Below are positions 17,324-24,661 of a DNA stretch of 64,000 nucleotides, in pieces. This DNA comes from Chromatium okenii (GTDB taxonomy: Bacteria > Pseudomonadota > Gammaproteobacteria > Chromatiales > Chromatiaceae), in NCBI RefSeq assembly GCF_016583745.1, contig NZ_NRRQ01000011.1, forward strand, positions 24,899 to 88,898, given 5' to 3'. Under the pieces are notes generated by a model. That model was not told where the DNA came from. It saw nothing but the letters and a program-made list of their open reading frames with translations, and made no database searches. Numbering within the stretch: position 1 is the stretch's first letter; every line of letters begins with the position of its first letter. A program made the position numbers and the translations under genes.

Positions 17324-17704
17324 CTAAAAATCAAAATTCTCTTTATCCCAATGTGGTAGAACAGATTTTCGACTTCTGATAGAAATTTCTGTTAATCCTT
17401 CTGCGTCCCAACTCCAAGTAAAGTTCTCATCTGTTCCTGCATCTTTGCGATCAGTGAGAATGGCGTTTGCATAATTAAAATCAATTCTACCCGGCTCGAC
17501 AACATCGTATGCAAATGACACCTGATTGGTATCGTCATCACGAGTGATGCTGACGTTTTCTAATACGGCATAATCTAAAATCATGCTGTTAAACAAATAA
17601 CCAACAACTGCGATGAACAAAATTGATACGGTGACAAAGAGCGATTGATAGCGTTTTTTAGCAACCGTTGCTTCTTCTAACTTCTTTTCGAGAGAAATAG
17701 CCAT
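17324..17704 (-). CDS. Single-TM membrane protein, function unknown
   Basis: A 126-residue protein. Residues 1-20 are a charged, probably coiled helix (EKKLEEATVAKKRYQ). Residues 22-45 are one hydrophobic segment (LFVTVSILFIAVVGYLFNSMILDY). The rest is a hydrophilic, beta-rich domain. I recognise no family. ATG at 17704. It lies downstream of crtC behind a strong hairpin, so it may be only partly co-transcribed with the carotenoid genes. Confidence 0.55.
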   Translation of the reverse strand: MAISLEKKLEEATVAKKRYQSLFVTVSILFIAVVGYLFNSMILDYAVLENVSITRDDDTNQVSFAYDVVEPGRIDFNYANAILTDRKDAGTDENFTWSWDAEGLTEISIRSRKSVLPHWDKENFDF

Positions 17705-17739
17705 GGATCATTACCTCATTAAAAACACATCTTTTTTAA

Positions 17740-17773
17740 GCGCGGAACCATTGATAACAGTCAGGTTCCGCGC
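17740..17773. promoter_or_regulatory. Strong intercistronic hairpin downstream of crtC
   Basis: GCGCGGAACC (17740-17749) pairs perfectly with GGTTCCGCGC (17764-17773) over ten mostly G-C pairs with a 14-nt loop. In the crtC direction no U-run follows, so it does not look like an intrinsic terminator. It may stabilise the 3' end of crtDC mRNA or slow readthrough into the gene at 17324. Confidence 0.6.
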
Positions 17774-17780
17774 CTCGTTA

Positions 17781-18740
17781 TTACCAGCGCGGCATCCGAT
17801 ATGGCAATAAATGCTGCACCCATCCCGAACGAAACCGATCTAATGACAGGCTTTCGTGTACGGCTTCAACGGGACGCCCCAATAAATGCGCATTGATGAC
17901 CGAACGCGAATAAAACGGCGTGTCTTCTAATGTTTTTACCACGCTCGGCGGCGATCCAGCATCCGATTGACTGCTGCGTGGCATTTGCCAAATTAATGTG
18001 CGCGGCAGTGGATAATCCAGCGGTGCTGTGAATTCATTCAGCGTTCCGTCAGCGTTGAAATGGAGCGCCAGTGCCAACCGTTGATCATTACGGCGATCAA
18101 CGTGATATAAAATTGCGCTTTCATTGCCACCCATGTCTGCGCGTGACCAATCCCAATACACAAACGCATCTTCTAAGGGTTCATCGCCCCAATTGCGATC
18201 AAAATAGGCGTGTCCCGTCCATTTGATATTGGGATGTTCCAATTCAACTGTCACTCGCGCACTCGGTGCAATCGGTCGCCAGCGATGGCGTTCATTGCGA
18301 TCCAAGGTAAATATCCGCTCATTGATAAAATTGGGCGTTAAATGAATCGTGCCGCGCACCCGCTGCGGAATTGGGGTGCCAATTTCATTGAGTTGCAGCG
18401 TCAACGTATCATCGGCATTCCATTGAATCGCACTCGGTCCAATGGTCAAGCTGCTCTCGGTTTGATTCACGGCGTTGGCGTGGCGTTCTGTCATGGTCCA
18501 GCGCCGTTTTTCACCGTATAAACAGACATTCATTGAACAATGATCACGCGGATCATTGCGTCCTTTGCGCCGTCCTTTGAAATAATACGGCGAAAACACG
18601 CTGCCAATAAACGCAATTAACGTTAATCCGTGTTGCCCGTCATCACTCAACGCATCGACATACCACCACGCATAACCACGCGGCGGCACCGTTAAATTGA
18701 AATCTGGACTGGCGGGGCGATTTGATTCTGCAACAGCCAT
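17781..18740 (-). CDS. crtC: Carotenoid 1,2-hydratase (hydroxyneurosporene synthase)
   Basis: CrtC adds water across the C-1,2 double bond of acyclic carotenoids such as neurosporene or lycopene. The 319-residue protein has PRGYAWWYVDALSDDGQHGLTLIAFIGSVFSPYYFKGRR, the NVCLYG motif and TGHAYFDRNWGDEPLEDAFVYWDWSRAD, all family hallmarks. It follows crtD on the same strand with a 15-bp gap. With CrtD it points to rhodopin/spirilloxanthin-type or methoxylated carotenoids. Confidence 0.95.
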   Translation of the reverse strand: MAVAESNRPASPDFNLTVPPRGYAWWYVDALSDDGQHGLTLIAFIGSVFSPYYFKGRRKGRNDPRDHCSMNVCLYGEKRRWTMTERHANAVNQTESSLTIGPSAIQWNADDTLTLQLNEIGTPIPQRVRGTIHLTPNFINERIFTLDRNERHRWRPIAPSARVTVELEHPNIKWTGHAYFDRNWGDEPLEDAFVYWDWSRADMGGNESAILYHVDRRNDQRLALALHFNADGTLNEFTAPLDYPLPRTLIWQMPRSSQSDAGSPPSVVKTLEDTPFYSRSVINAHLLGRPVEAVHESLSLDRFRSGWVQHLLPYRMPRW

Positions 18741-18755
18741 TATTCAACTCCTGAT

Positions 18756-20243
18756 TTAATTCAATTGCGCTAATACTGCTTCGGCGGCAATTCGCCCGGA
18801 AATCGACGCCATTGGAATACCGGGGCCGGGATGGACGCTGCCGCCAGCAAGATATAACCCAGCAATTTTTGATTCATTGCCCGGACGGTCAAAAGAACCG
18901 AATAAACCGTGGGTGACGCGCCCGAATACGGCACCGCCAGAAGCGGGGTAGGTTTGTTCAAAATGAACCGGCGTGGTCACGGCGATTTCTTGGCTGTCTG
19001 CAAAGGTTAATCCGCAATGCGCCAGCAATTTCATTACCCGTTCTTCACAGCGCCGAATCTCATCTTCGGGAATGATTTGACTGTCACCACGCGCTGGTGC
19101 ATTGACCATAATTAATAACCGCTCCGCTTCAGTCGGCGCAGGGGCAGCAGGATTGCCGCGATCTTGAGCGCAGATGTAGACGGTGGGATCAATTGGTAAA
19201 CGCAAATCTTCAAATACCGATTTGAATTCTTCGGCGTAATCACGCGGGAAAAAGACGTTGTGATATTGCATTGGAAAACCCACGGGTTTTGCCAATAAGT
19301 TCCAAGTGACTACGGAATGGGAGCGTTTATCGGGAGTAATTTGCGGGGCGGCTTTTTTCACTCGTGCGCCCAATAAACCTGCGCCCAGCGCCGAGGCATC
19401 GCCGTTGTAAATGACGGCATCGGCAGACAATCGCTCGCCGTTTTCCAGCACTGCGCCCGCTGCGCGTCCGCCTTCAATGATAATTTCTGTGATTTTTTCG
19501 CCGTAGCGCAGCGTCACACCTTTCTCTTCAGCCAGCTTGGCGACGGCTTCCGGCAAACCGTGGATGCCGCCTTCGACGGCGTAAACGCCGCGACTTTCGA
19601 CATCCGCAATTAACATCAATGTTGCTGGTGCGTGATAGGGTGACGCGCCAACATAAGTCGAATAGCGCCCGAATAATTGACGCAGCCGTTGATCTTTGAA
19701 ATAACCGCCGAGTGCTTGCCACAATGTGAATACGGCTTTAATTCGCGCCAATTCACTCATGCCACTCATTCCGAAGCGTCCAAAAATGGAGAGCGGCGTT
19801 GGTTGCGAGGAGCGAATAAATGGGACTTCGAGGGCATTAAATACGCGCTTGGCGTGTTGCACAAAACGCAAATAACCATCGGCTTCCGCTGCGCCAGCAA
19901 AGGTGGCGATGGCGTCTGCAGAGCGTTGTTGATCGGCAAATAAATCGAGCCGTTCGTTTTGGCTCCACGCGTGACGGGCGAGGATTTCCGCTTTATGCAG
20001 CGTGACGCGCTCTTTTAATGAAGCGCCAGCTTCGGCGAACATTTCCTCAAATATCCAAGGCATCGTGAGCACCGTCGGGCCGGTGTAGAAACTTTGGTCG
20101 CCGCGATGTTGCTCGCGGAGTTTGCCGCCGGGACGCGCACCGCGTTCGATGACGGTGACTTCGCAACCGTTGACTGCCAGTTTGAGTGCCGCGCTCAAGC
20201 CGCCCATGCCCGCGCCGATCACGAGGATTCGTTTATTCCGCAT
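18756..20243 (-). CDS. crtD: 1-hydroxycarotenoid 3,4-desaturase (phytoene desaturase family)
   Basis: A 495-residue FAD enzyme. The N-terminal dinucleotide fold is ILVIGAGMGGLSAALKLA with the following acidic ...VIERGARPGGKLRE. The C-terminal FAD motif is GLYLAGGSVHPGPGIPMASISGR. It desaturates the 3,4 bond of 1-hydroxy carotenoids. CrtI is the close relative, but the immediate pairing with crtC and the YTGPTVLTMP segment favour CrtD. Start at 20243, with AGG eight bases upstream; the frame runs to 20318. Divergent from the antenna region; the control region contains a perfect TGT-N12-ACA palindrome. Confidence 0.88.
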   Translation of the reverse strand: MRNKRILVIGAGMGGLSAALKLAVNGCEVTVIERGARPGGKLREQHRGDQSFYTGPTVLTMPWIFEEMFAEAGASLKERVTLHKAEILARHAWSQNERLDLFADQQRSADAIATFAGAAEADGYLRFVQHAKRVFNALEVPFIRSSQPTPLSIFGRFGMSGMSELARIKAVFTLWQALGGYFKDQRLRQLFGRYSTYVGASPYHAPATLMLIADVESRGVYAVEGGIHGLPEAVAKLAEEKGVTLRYGEKITEIIIEGGRAAGAVLENGERLSADAVIYNGDASALGAGLLGARVKKAAPQITPDKRSHSVVTWNLLAKPVGFPMQYHNVFFPRDYAEEFKSVFEDLRLPIDPTVYICAQDRGNPAAPAPTEAERLLIMVNAPARGDSQIIPEDEIRRCEERVMKLLAHCGLTFADSQEIAVTTPVHFEQTYPASGGAVFGRVTHGLFGSFDRPGNESKIAGLYLAGGSVHPGPGIPMASISGRIAAEAVLAQLN

Positions 20244-20345
20244 GTGTCTGCCTTGTCTGTTCAACCGTGAAATTAAAGGGAAAATTTGATTGGATACTTG
20301 CGAGATCGCGCCTTGCAAGATGAGCTGTGATTAGGTTCAAATGAG

Positions 20346-20363
20346 TGTCTAGTTCACTAGACA
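20346..20363. promoter_or_regulatory. PpsR/CrtJ-type operator, perfect palindrome
   Basis: TGTCTAGTTCACTAGACA is TGT-N12-ACA, the consensus of the aerobic photosynthesis repressor PpsR/CrtJ. Beyond the consensus it is a perfect inverted repeat (TGTCTAGT, two-base centre, ACTAGACA). It lies in the divergent region 103 bp upstream of crtD and 100 bp upstream of the gene at 20463, where it could control both. Confidence 0.75.
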
Positions 20364-20462
20364 TCTGGGCGGTTGAGTCTACCTGACAGGGGGCGATTTT
20401 GCACAGTCAGGCGGCGGTCGCTCATTCATCGTTCATTACACTATCCAATTGAGGAATCATCG

Positions 20463-20879
20463 TTGAATTACGCAGCAAGAATGATGTGGCCTGAGAAATC
20501 AGCGACTTGGGATTATCTCGGCGCGGCAGAGAGTTTGGACGATTTCGCCATGATGTACGCCACTGATAAGGCGCTGGCGGTGGGTGCTGAGTTTGTGGTG
20601 ATTGAGAAAGGCGGCGCGGATTCAGACATTCAGTTTTTCAAAGTGAGCCGCGCTGATCCTTATGGCTTGATTCCGGCTGATCCGCGTGTGGAAAGCGGCG
20701 GTAGTGCTGGCGCTACCACCGCAGCCGCTCCGCAGGAATTTATGCAGGAGCAAAGCATTGCCGCAGTGTGGCGGGCGATGTACAGCAACATCTTCTTTTT
20801 TGGGCGCGTCACTGGCACCGCGTTTTTGACCTTTTTAGCGTTGATTTTCTTAGCAAAATGGGGATTTGGAGCTTGGTAA
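20463..20879 (+). CDS. Unrecognised single-TM protein encoded next to the antenna genes
   Basis: 138 residues from a TTG start at 20463, which has an excellent GAGGAA six bases upstream; the first ATG (20481) lacks a ribosome site. The N-terminal soluble part (about 1-65) contains TWDYLGAAESLDDFAMMYATDKALAVGAEFVVIEKGGADSDIQFFKVSRADP. A Gly/Ala/Pro-rich linker follows, then a C-terminal hydrophobic helix (FFFGRVTGTAFLTFLALIFLAKWGF). So it should be anchored by its C-terminus with the small domain in the cytoplasm. I recognise no family. Position, between crtDC and the antenna genes and flanked by two TGT-N12-ACA sites, suggests a role in photosynthetic membrane assembly or regulation. Confidence 0.7.
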   Translation: MNYAARMMWPEKSATWDYLGAAESLDDFAMMYATDKALAVGAEFVVIEKGGADSDIQFFKVSRADPYGLIPADPRVESGGSAGATTAAAPQEFMQEQSIAAVWRAMYSNIFFFGRVTGTAFLTFLALIFLAKWGFGAW

Positions 20880-20913
20880 GCAGGTCAACTGGCGGTTGAT
20901 GTGTAAATAAAAC

Positions 20914-20945
20914 TTGACGCAACCGTCTGTCAGGCTAAACTAACA
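20914..20945 (+). promoter_or_regulatory. Antenna operon promoter overlapping a TGT-N12-ACA operator
   Basis: TTGACG (20914-20919), a 16-bp spacer and TAAACT (20936-20941) form a reasonable sigma-70 promoter 120 bp before the beta gene. TGTCAGGCTAAACTAACA (20928-20945) is TGT-N12-ACA and covers the -10 element, the expected geometry for PpsR/CrtJ repression. The leader is about 110 nt long. Confidence 0.65.
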
Positions 20946-21061
20946 CTCGTGCATTGCTGATGGGTTCCGGCTCCACAACGTGAAGCGAAACTTAACAGCA
21001 AGCCCAACCCCGCACTGTTAGGTGCGTGTTACTTATTCAGTTATTCACAGAGGGTACTTCA

Positions 21062-21208
21062 ATGGCAGAAGCAGCAAAAAACCTGTCCGGTCTGACCGAC
21101 GCACAAGCAAAAGAATTCCATGAGCATTGGAAGCATGGCACTTGGAGCTGGGTGATGATCGCGTGTGCCGTTCACGTGGTCACTTGGGTTTATCAACCCT
21201 GGTTCTAA
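21062..21208 (+). CDS. pucB: Light-harvesting antenna beta polypeptide (LH2-like)
   Basis: A 48-residue polypeptide with the antenna beta pattern LTDAQAKEFHEHW, a hydrophobic span and the bacteriochlorophyll-ligating His in AVHVVTWVYQPWF at the C-terminus. Start at the ATG at 21062, with GAGGG nine bases upstream. It forms heterodimers with the alpha polypeptide encoded 42 bp downstream and spans the intracytoplasmic membrane. LH1 PufB is an alternative, but no pufA-like sequence, pufL or pufM follows. Confidence 0.9.
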   Translation: MAEAAKNLSGLTDAQAKEFHEHWKHGTWSWVMIACAVHVVTWVYQPWF

Positions 21209-21250
21209 GCGTTACATTCGCTTTATTCTTTTTATTAAAGGAGATTTCCA

Positions 21251-21496
21251 ATGCAAGTACCTGTTATGTTGGCCGATCCGTCCGTTGCTGCACCCAATCA
21301 TCCTGAAGAAGATTGGAAAATTTGGACCGTTATCAATCCAGCTACCTGGATGGTTCCTTTCTTCGGCATTCTGTTTGTACAAATGTGGATGATTCATAGC
21401 TATGCACTGGCTCTGCCAGGCTACGGCTTCAAGGATTCCGTCCGCGCTGCTCCAGCTGCTGTTGTTGCACCAGTTGCTGCGACCCAAGCTCAGTAA
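21251..21496 (+). CDS. pucA: Light-harvesting antenna alpha polypeptide (LH2-like)
   Basis: An 81-residue alpha polypeptide: EEDWKIWTVINPATWMVPFF, a single membrane span, the ligand His in MWMIHSYALALPGYGF, and an Ala/Pro-rich C-terminal tail that is long for the family and may be processed. AGGAGA lies seven bases before the ATG. The LPGYGF end resembles LH2-type alpha subunits of purple sulfur bacteria. An intrinsic terminator follows, so beta-alpha is a self-contained operon. Confidence 0.9.
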   Translation: MQVPVMLADPSVAAPNHPEEDWKIWTVINPATWMVPFFGILFVQMWMIHSYALALPGYGFKDSVRAAPAAVVAPVAATQAQ

Positions 21497-21517
21497 GACC
21501 TGACACTTTTTGTGCCG

Positions 21518-21552
21518 ATAGGCGGATGACATTCTCATCTGCCTATTTTTTT
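21518..21552 (+). terminator. Intrinsic terminator of the antenna operon
   Basis: ATAGGCGGATGA pairs with TCATCTGCCTAT (one G-U pair) around a five-base loop and is followed by seven T. It starts 22 bp after the alpha stop. Confidence 0.9.
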
Positions 21553-21620
21553 GCCTGCGTTTTTTCAGTCAGCATTAACAACAATCTTCCACTAATCAGA
21601 ATCTTTTAAGCTCAATTTTC

Positions 21621-21696
21621 ACCCAACAAATAAACCTCCGTTGCCGAAGGGTTTATTTGTTGGGTTGCAATTAGCAACCCAACCTACGCGGCTAAA
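21621..21696. repeat. TA-island repeat, copy D (right half only)
   Basis: Contains CAACAAATAAACCTCCG, then TTTATTTGTTGGGTTGC, a small loop and GCAACCCAACCTACGC. It matches the right half of copy B at 23812-23999 and borders the HigBA-like module. Confidence 0.7.
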
Positions 21697-21713
21697 CCAT
21701 TAACCGAAAATAG

Positions 21714-21998
21714 TTAGTGTGCCGCGAGTTCTTGGAAATAATCCGGTTTCTTTTGAATAGTCATTAACACCTTAGCGGCCAGCCCGGATGGATTTCGCCG
21801 CTGGCTTTCCCAACTCTTAATGGTATCAATGCTGGTGCCAAGTGCGCTGGCGAATTCACTTTGTGAGACATTCAATTGGGTGCGAATGGCTTTGACATCA
21901 ATCACTTCATGGCGGGTGACGCGACTGGCAGATTGACGACCTTGCTGGATTGCAATGGCTTCTTCCAGAGAGTTTTGAAGGTCATTGAATAGACTCAT
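21714..21998 (-). CDS. XRE-family antitoxin (NadS/HigA type)
   Basis: A 94-residue HTH protein. The N-terminal helix FNDLQNSLEEAIAIQQGR is followed by an HTH_3 domain with IRTQLNVSQSEFASALGTSIDTIKSWESQRRNPSG. This is the pattern of antitoxins that follow RelE/HigB-like toxins in toxin-first operons. The start overlaps the toxin gene by 17 bp. Confidence 0.88.
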   Translation of the reverse strand: MSLFNDLQNSLEEAIAIQQGRQSASRVTRHEVIDVKAIRTQLNVSQSEFASALGTSIDTIKSWESQRRNPSGLAAKVLMTIQKKPDYFQELAAH

Positions 21999-22383
21999 GG
22001 TGTGCCTCGCTGTGTAATTGTTTCGTAAGTTTTTTCAGCACCGCTTTTTCTGCGGGTGTCAGATTTTCTTTTTGGCGTTTGGCGTAAGCTGCTATGAGGT
22101 AAATGGTCTGAGATGTTGCCAAAAAATAGATCACTCTAGCGCCACTGCTTTTGCCGTAAATACCAGTTGCCATGCGAATCTTTCTTAATCCACCGGTGCC
22201 TTTAATTAAATCTCCTTTTTCAGGCTGTTCGATGAGTTCACGCTGAAGTTGTTGAATTTCATCATCAGTGGCAATTGTTTGAATTTGATGCGTAAAAATT
22301 CTGGTTTCAATAAACTCGATGGTCTGGATCAACGCAAACCCCAACTGATTTTGCTCTAAAGCGAGGCTTACATAGTACACCAA
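21982..22383 (-). CDS. RelE/HigB-like toxin
   Basis: The core FIETRIFTHQIQTIATDDEIQQLQRELIEQPEKGDLIKGTGGLRKIRMATG.YGKSSGARVIYFLATSQTIYLIAAYAKRQKENLTPAEK is a classic toxin of the RelE superfamily that inhibits translation by mRNA cleavage. 133 residues from the ATG at 22383. Related proteins usually begin near residue 18-20, so an internal TTG at 22332 could be the real start. Toxin gene first, antitoxin second. Confidence 0.87.
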   Translation of the reverse strand: MVYYVSLALEQNQLGFALIQTIEFIETRIFTHQIQTIATDDEIQQLQRELIEQPEKGDLIKGTGGLRKIRMATGIYGKSSGARVIYFLATSQTIYLIAAYAKRQKENLTPAEKAVLKKLTKQLHSEAHHESIQ

Positions 22384-22404
22384 TCTTTACGAAATAGGAA
22401 GGCG

Positions 22405-22602
22405 CAAATAAAAAAGCCCCCATTTCATCGGAGGCTTTAACCGTATTAAATCCGCAGTTCAAATTTAACTGATCGCTAGTCAAATTGACTGAATTACGAT
22501 TATTGGCGCAACAAAAACCCTCGTTACCGGTAGTTTTGCTTGCAATGCAAAACAGTTGTTTTTTGGGTTACTATTGGCGACCCAACTTATATTGCTACGC
22601 TA
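22405..22602. repeat. TA-island repeat, copy A (full length)
   Basis: A terminator-like hairpin (AAAGCCCCC ... GGAGGCTTT), then TTAACCG.ATTAAATCCGCAGTTCAAAT, ACTGAATTACGATTATTGGCGCAACAAAAACC, and a GGGTTACTATTGGCGACCC hairpin. It lies between the HigBA-like module and the RelB gene and has full-length colinearity with copy B. Confidence 0.75.
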
Positions 22603-22617
22603 CCAGAGAACAAACTC

Positions 22618-22890
22618 ATGCCAACAAATACTGTTGTTCGCGCTTGCATTGATACGGACATTGAAGAAGAAGCCAGTGCTGTACTTTTGACAGTGTCAGA
22701 CGCTTTGCGCATCTTATTGATTCACATCGCCCATGAAAAAGTGCTGCCGTTTGAGCCGCTAATACCAAACTCTGCTACTATTTTAGCGATGGAGGAAGCG
22801 CAGAAAGACAATCTGGAATCCATCACTCTCGACCAATTACAAGCGGTGTTTAATAAGAACCGCAAATCATTCAGAGGTATTTATGAATAG
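22618..22890 (+). CDS. RelB/DinJ-family antitoxin, no toxin partner
   Basis: A 90-residue ribbon-helix-helix antitoxin. PTNTVVRACIDTDIEEEASAV, then LTVSDALRILLIHIAHEKVLPFEPLIPN is the DinJ signature. Compared with typical members about four residues are missing before LTVSDA (usually ...AAMGLTVSDA), which may disturb the fold. Start at the ATG at 22618 rather than the upstream TTG at 22540. No YafQ/RelE toxin follows; the next gene is another antitoxin. Confidence 0.82.
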   Translation: MPTNTVVRACIDTDIEEEASAVLLTVSDALRILLIHIAHEKVLPFEPLIPNSATILAMEEAQKDNLESITLDQLQAVFNKNRKSFRGIYE

Positions 22891-23092
22891 TCATGCTACT
22901 CGTTCCACACTTTATCTTGATCCAACACTGCATCAGGCGCTGTGCTGTAAAGCTGCGAATACCCACCGCAGTATTTCTGAAATTGTTAATGACGCGATAC
23001 GCCTCTCTTTGCAAGAAAACGAGGGCGATTTAGCTGCTTTTGCCGACCGCGCAGAAGAGCCTACTCTGAGTGATGAAGCATTTCTAGCCTAG
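22883..23092 (+). CDS. RHH/CopG-type antitoxin, orphan and C-terminally short
   Basis: 69 residues: RSTLYLDPTLHQALCCKAANTHRSISEIVNDAIRLSL is a ribbon-helix-helix DNA-binding domain typical of antitoxins partnered with RelE/ParE toxins. AAFADRAEEPTLSDEAFLA then stops; related antitoxins usually continue for about ten basic residues (KDLKRRGKI-like). No toxin gene is adjacent. It overlaps the RelB stop by 8 bp. Confidence 0.75.
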   Translation: MNSHATRSTLYLDPTLHQALCCKAANTHRSISEIVNDAIRLSLQENEGDLAAFADRAEEPTLSDEAFLA

Positions 23093-23235
23093 ATTAAAAC
23101 TAATAGCACACTATAATTTGCGGTTCAAATCTACTGTTGTTGAAATCGTCAAAGTTGGTCATCGCTTGGTATATTTTTAAGCATTTGTTCAATTAAAAAA
23201 TCACTGTATTTTGTAAATCATTTGGGGTATTAACA

Positions 23236-23448
23236 ATGACTCACTCTTCAATAACGCACACTCACAAGCGCCGTGCAGCATTGCGTATGGCAGGATTGCG
23301 CCCAATTCAATTATGGGTGCCAGATACTCGCCGTCCGAGTTTTGCGCTTGAATGTCGGCGTCAATCTTCACTTTTGCGTAATGATATGCAAGAACGTGAG
23401 TTGTTGAATTGGATTGAAGCCGTAACGGATGTTAATGGATGGGAATGA
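23236..23448 (+). CDS. MazE-like antitoxin (DUF3018)
   Basis: A 70-residue protein: HKRRAALRMAGLRPIQLWVPDTRRPSFALECRRQSSLL matches the DUF3018 antitoxin group, which pairs with MazF toxins. The acidic C-terminus (LLNWIEAVTDVNGWE) would bind the toxin. Its end overlaps the mazF start. Confidence 0.87.
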   Translation: MTHSSITHTHKRRAALRMAGLRPIQLWVPDTRRPSFALECRRQSSLLRNDMQERELLNWIEAVTDVNGWE

Positions 23449-23771
23449 TACGCGGCGATTTGGTGACGATTGCACTCCAAGGTGATTATGGAAAACCGCG
23501 TCCAGCTTTGGTAATTCAATCCGATTTTTTTGATGCACATCCATCACTGACGGTATTGCCTGTTACTAGCGATTTACGAGATGCGCCGCTATTTCGAGTC
23601 ACAGTTATGCCGACTGAGACAAATGGCTTACATAAAAAATCTCAAATCATGGTGGATAAAGCAATGACTGTTGCACGAGAAAAAGTCGGTGCTACCTTTG
23701 GACGCCTTGATGCTGACACAATGTTAGAAATAGAGCGCTGCTTGGCAGTATTTTTTGGTATTGCTAAGTAG
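23445..23771 (+). CDS. mazF: MazF-family endoribonuclease toxin
   Basis: A 108-residue toxin: MIRGDLVTIALQGDYGKPRPALVIQSD, LPVTSDLRDAPLFRVTV and QIMVDKAMTVAREKVG.TFGRLD are standard MazF/PemK positions (the GDYGKPRPALVIQ loop and the KAMTV strand). It cleaves single-stranded mRNA at short motifs. Start at the ATG at 23445, overlapping the antitoxin; an in-frame ATG also lies at 23439. Confidence 0.93.
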   Translation: MIRGDLVTIALQGDYGKPRPALVIQSDFFDAHPSLTVLPVTSDLRDAPLFRVTVMPTETNGLHKKSQIMVDKAMTVAREKVGATFGRLDADTMLEIERCLAVFFGIAK

Positions 23772-23811
23772 TCATCATTAATTAGCAACCTAACCTACTC
23801 TGCTAATTCCC

Positions 23812-23999
23812 ACCCAACAAAAAAGCCTCCTTTTTATCAGAGGCTTTAACCGGATTAAATCCGCAGTTCAAATCACTATTCAATCTTTAACTGGTGTTAG
23901 GTCAGATTAACTGAATTGCGATTATTGGCGCAACAAAAACCTCCGTTTCCGAATGTTTTATTTGTTGGGTTGCAATTGGCAATCCAACCTACGCTGCTA
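23812..23999. repeat. TA-island repeat, copy B (full length)
   Basis: The best copy: hairpin AAAAAGCCTC ... GAGGCTTT, then TTAACCGGATTAAATCCGCA, GTTCAAAT, GCGATTATTGGCGCAACAAA, AACCTCCG, then TTTATTTGTTGGGTTGC with a small loop and GCAATCCAACCTACGC. It separates MazEF from VapBC; the right end touches the vapC stop. The hairpin followed by T-rich sequence on the minus strand could also terminate leftward transcription. Confidence 0.75.
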
Positions 24000-24419
24000 T
24001 TCGCCGGGACAAATTAACTGCAAGCTGGGGAAATAAGTGCGGTAGCGGCGCACATCGCGTGTCAGCAACGTCATGTTATCGACAACAGCATGAGCACCAA
24101 TTAAAAAGTCAGGCAAAATCATTGTACGCAATCCGCCCGCTATTCGATATTGCGCATGGCAACGTGCCGCCAGAAAAGCCGCCTCGCGTGGAATGAATGT
24201 ATAGTCATAATCCATAGGTGAAAGAATGTCGTTGACCGCTTCGATTGTTTCAAAAGCAAATGAAATTTCAGCAAATACGATCGGATTGATAACAAGGCGT
24301 CCGTGATGGCGTAAACCGTCACTGAGTTGTTGCGTTGACCATTCACTCCAGTGTGGATCATGCGTGATGATGTCGAGCAGTACGTTTGAATCAACCAAAA
24401 TGCGTTTGCGCATGGACAT
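23997..24419 (-). CDS. vapC: PIN-domain ribonuclease toxin VapC
   Basis: A 140-residue PIN protein with the acidic quartet visible in ILVDSNVLLDI (Asp9), VFAEISF, LPDFLIGAHA and LLTRDVRRYRTYFP. It is an Mg2+-dependent tRNA or rRNA endonuclease toxin by family knowledge. The start ATG shares a base with the vapB stop codon. Confidence 0.92.
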   Translation of the reverse strand: MSMRKRILVDSNVLLDIITHDPHWSEWSTQQLSDGLRHHGRLVINPIVFAEISFAFETIEAVNDILSPMDYDYTFIPREAAFLAARCHAQYRIAGGLRTMILPDFLIGAHAVVDNMTLLTRDVRRYRTYFPSLQLICPGE

Positions 24420-24661
24420 TACTCACCGCGTGTTAAATCAAGAATGTCGTCGGTCGTGAGTGAAATACAGGGCTGGGCACGGCGCAATCGCTCAATAGCG
24501 CGTTCTACACGATTGGGCGGACTGAATGTTTTTTCGAGAATCACTCGCCCATCTTCAAAGCGAAATTCAACCTCCATTTCGGGTAACAATCCGGCGAGTT
24601 CTCGAATATGTTTAGGAATGGTAACTTGACCTTTATTTGTAATTCTCGTTGTGTTATTCAT
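24419..24661 (-). CDS. vapB: AbrB/SpoVT-type antitoxin VapB
   Basis: An 80-residue protein starting TTRITNKGQVTIPKHIRELAGLLP, the swapped-hairpin AbrB DNA-binding domain, followed by FRFEDGRVILEK and a toxin-binding tail. First gene of the vapBC operon. Confidence 0.92.
   Translation of the reverse strand: MNNTTRITNKGQVTIPKHIRELAGLLPEMEVEFRFEDGRVILEKTFSPPNRVERAIERLRRAQPCISLTTDDILDLTRGE

Noticed and set aside
17740..17773. Rho-independent terminator after crtC
   Set aside because: The stem is strong, but in the direction of transcription it is followed by A-rich, not T-rich, sequence; called an intercistronic hairpin instead.
21062..21496. pufBA (LH1) identity for the antenna genes
   Set aside because: The alpha C-terminus (LPGYGF) and the absence of pufL, pufM or pufC downstream fit LH2 better, though LH1 cannot be fully excluded from two short sequences.
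22405..22450. Terminator-like hairpins in the TA-island repeats as real terminators
   Set aside because: They point leftward, with no leftward gene ending just before copies A and C, so they are treated as part of the repeat. Only copy B is placed near a gene end, and it faces away from the mazF transcript.
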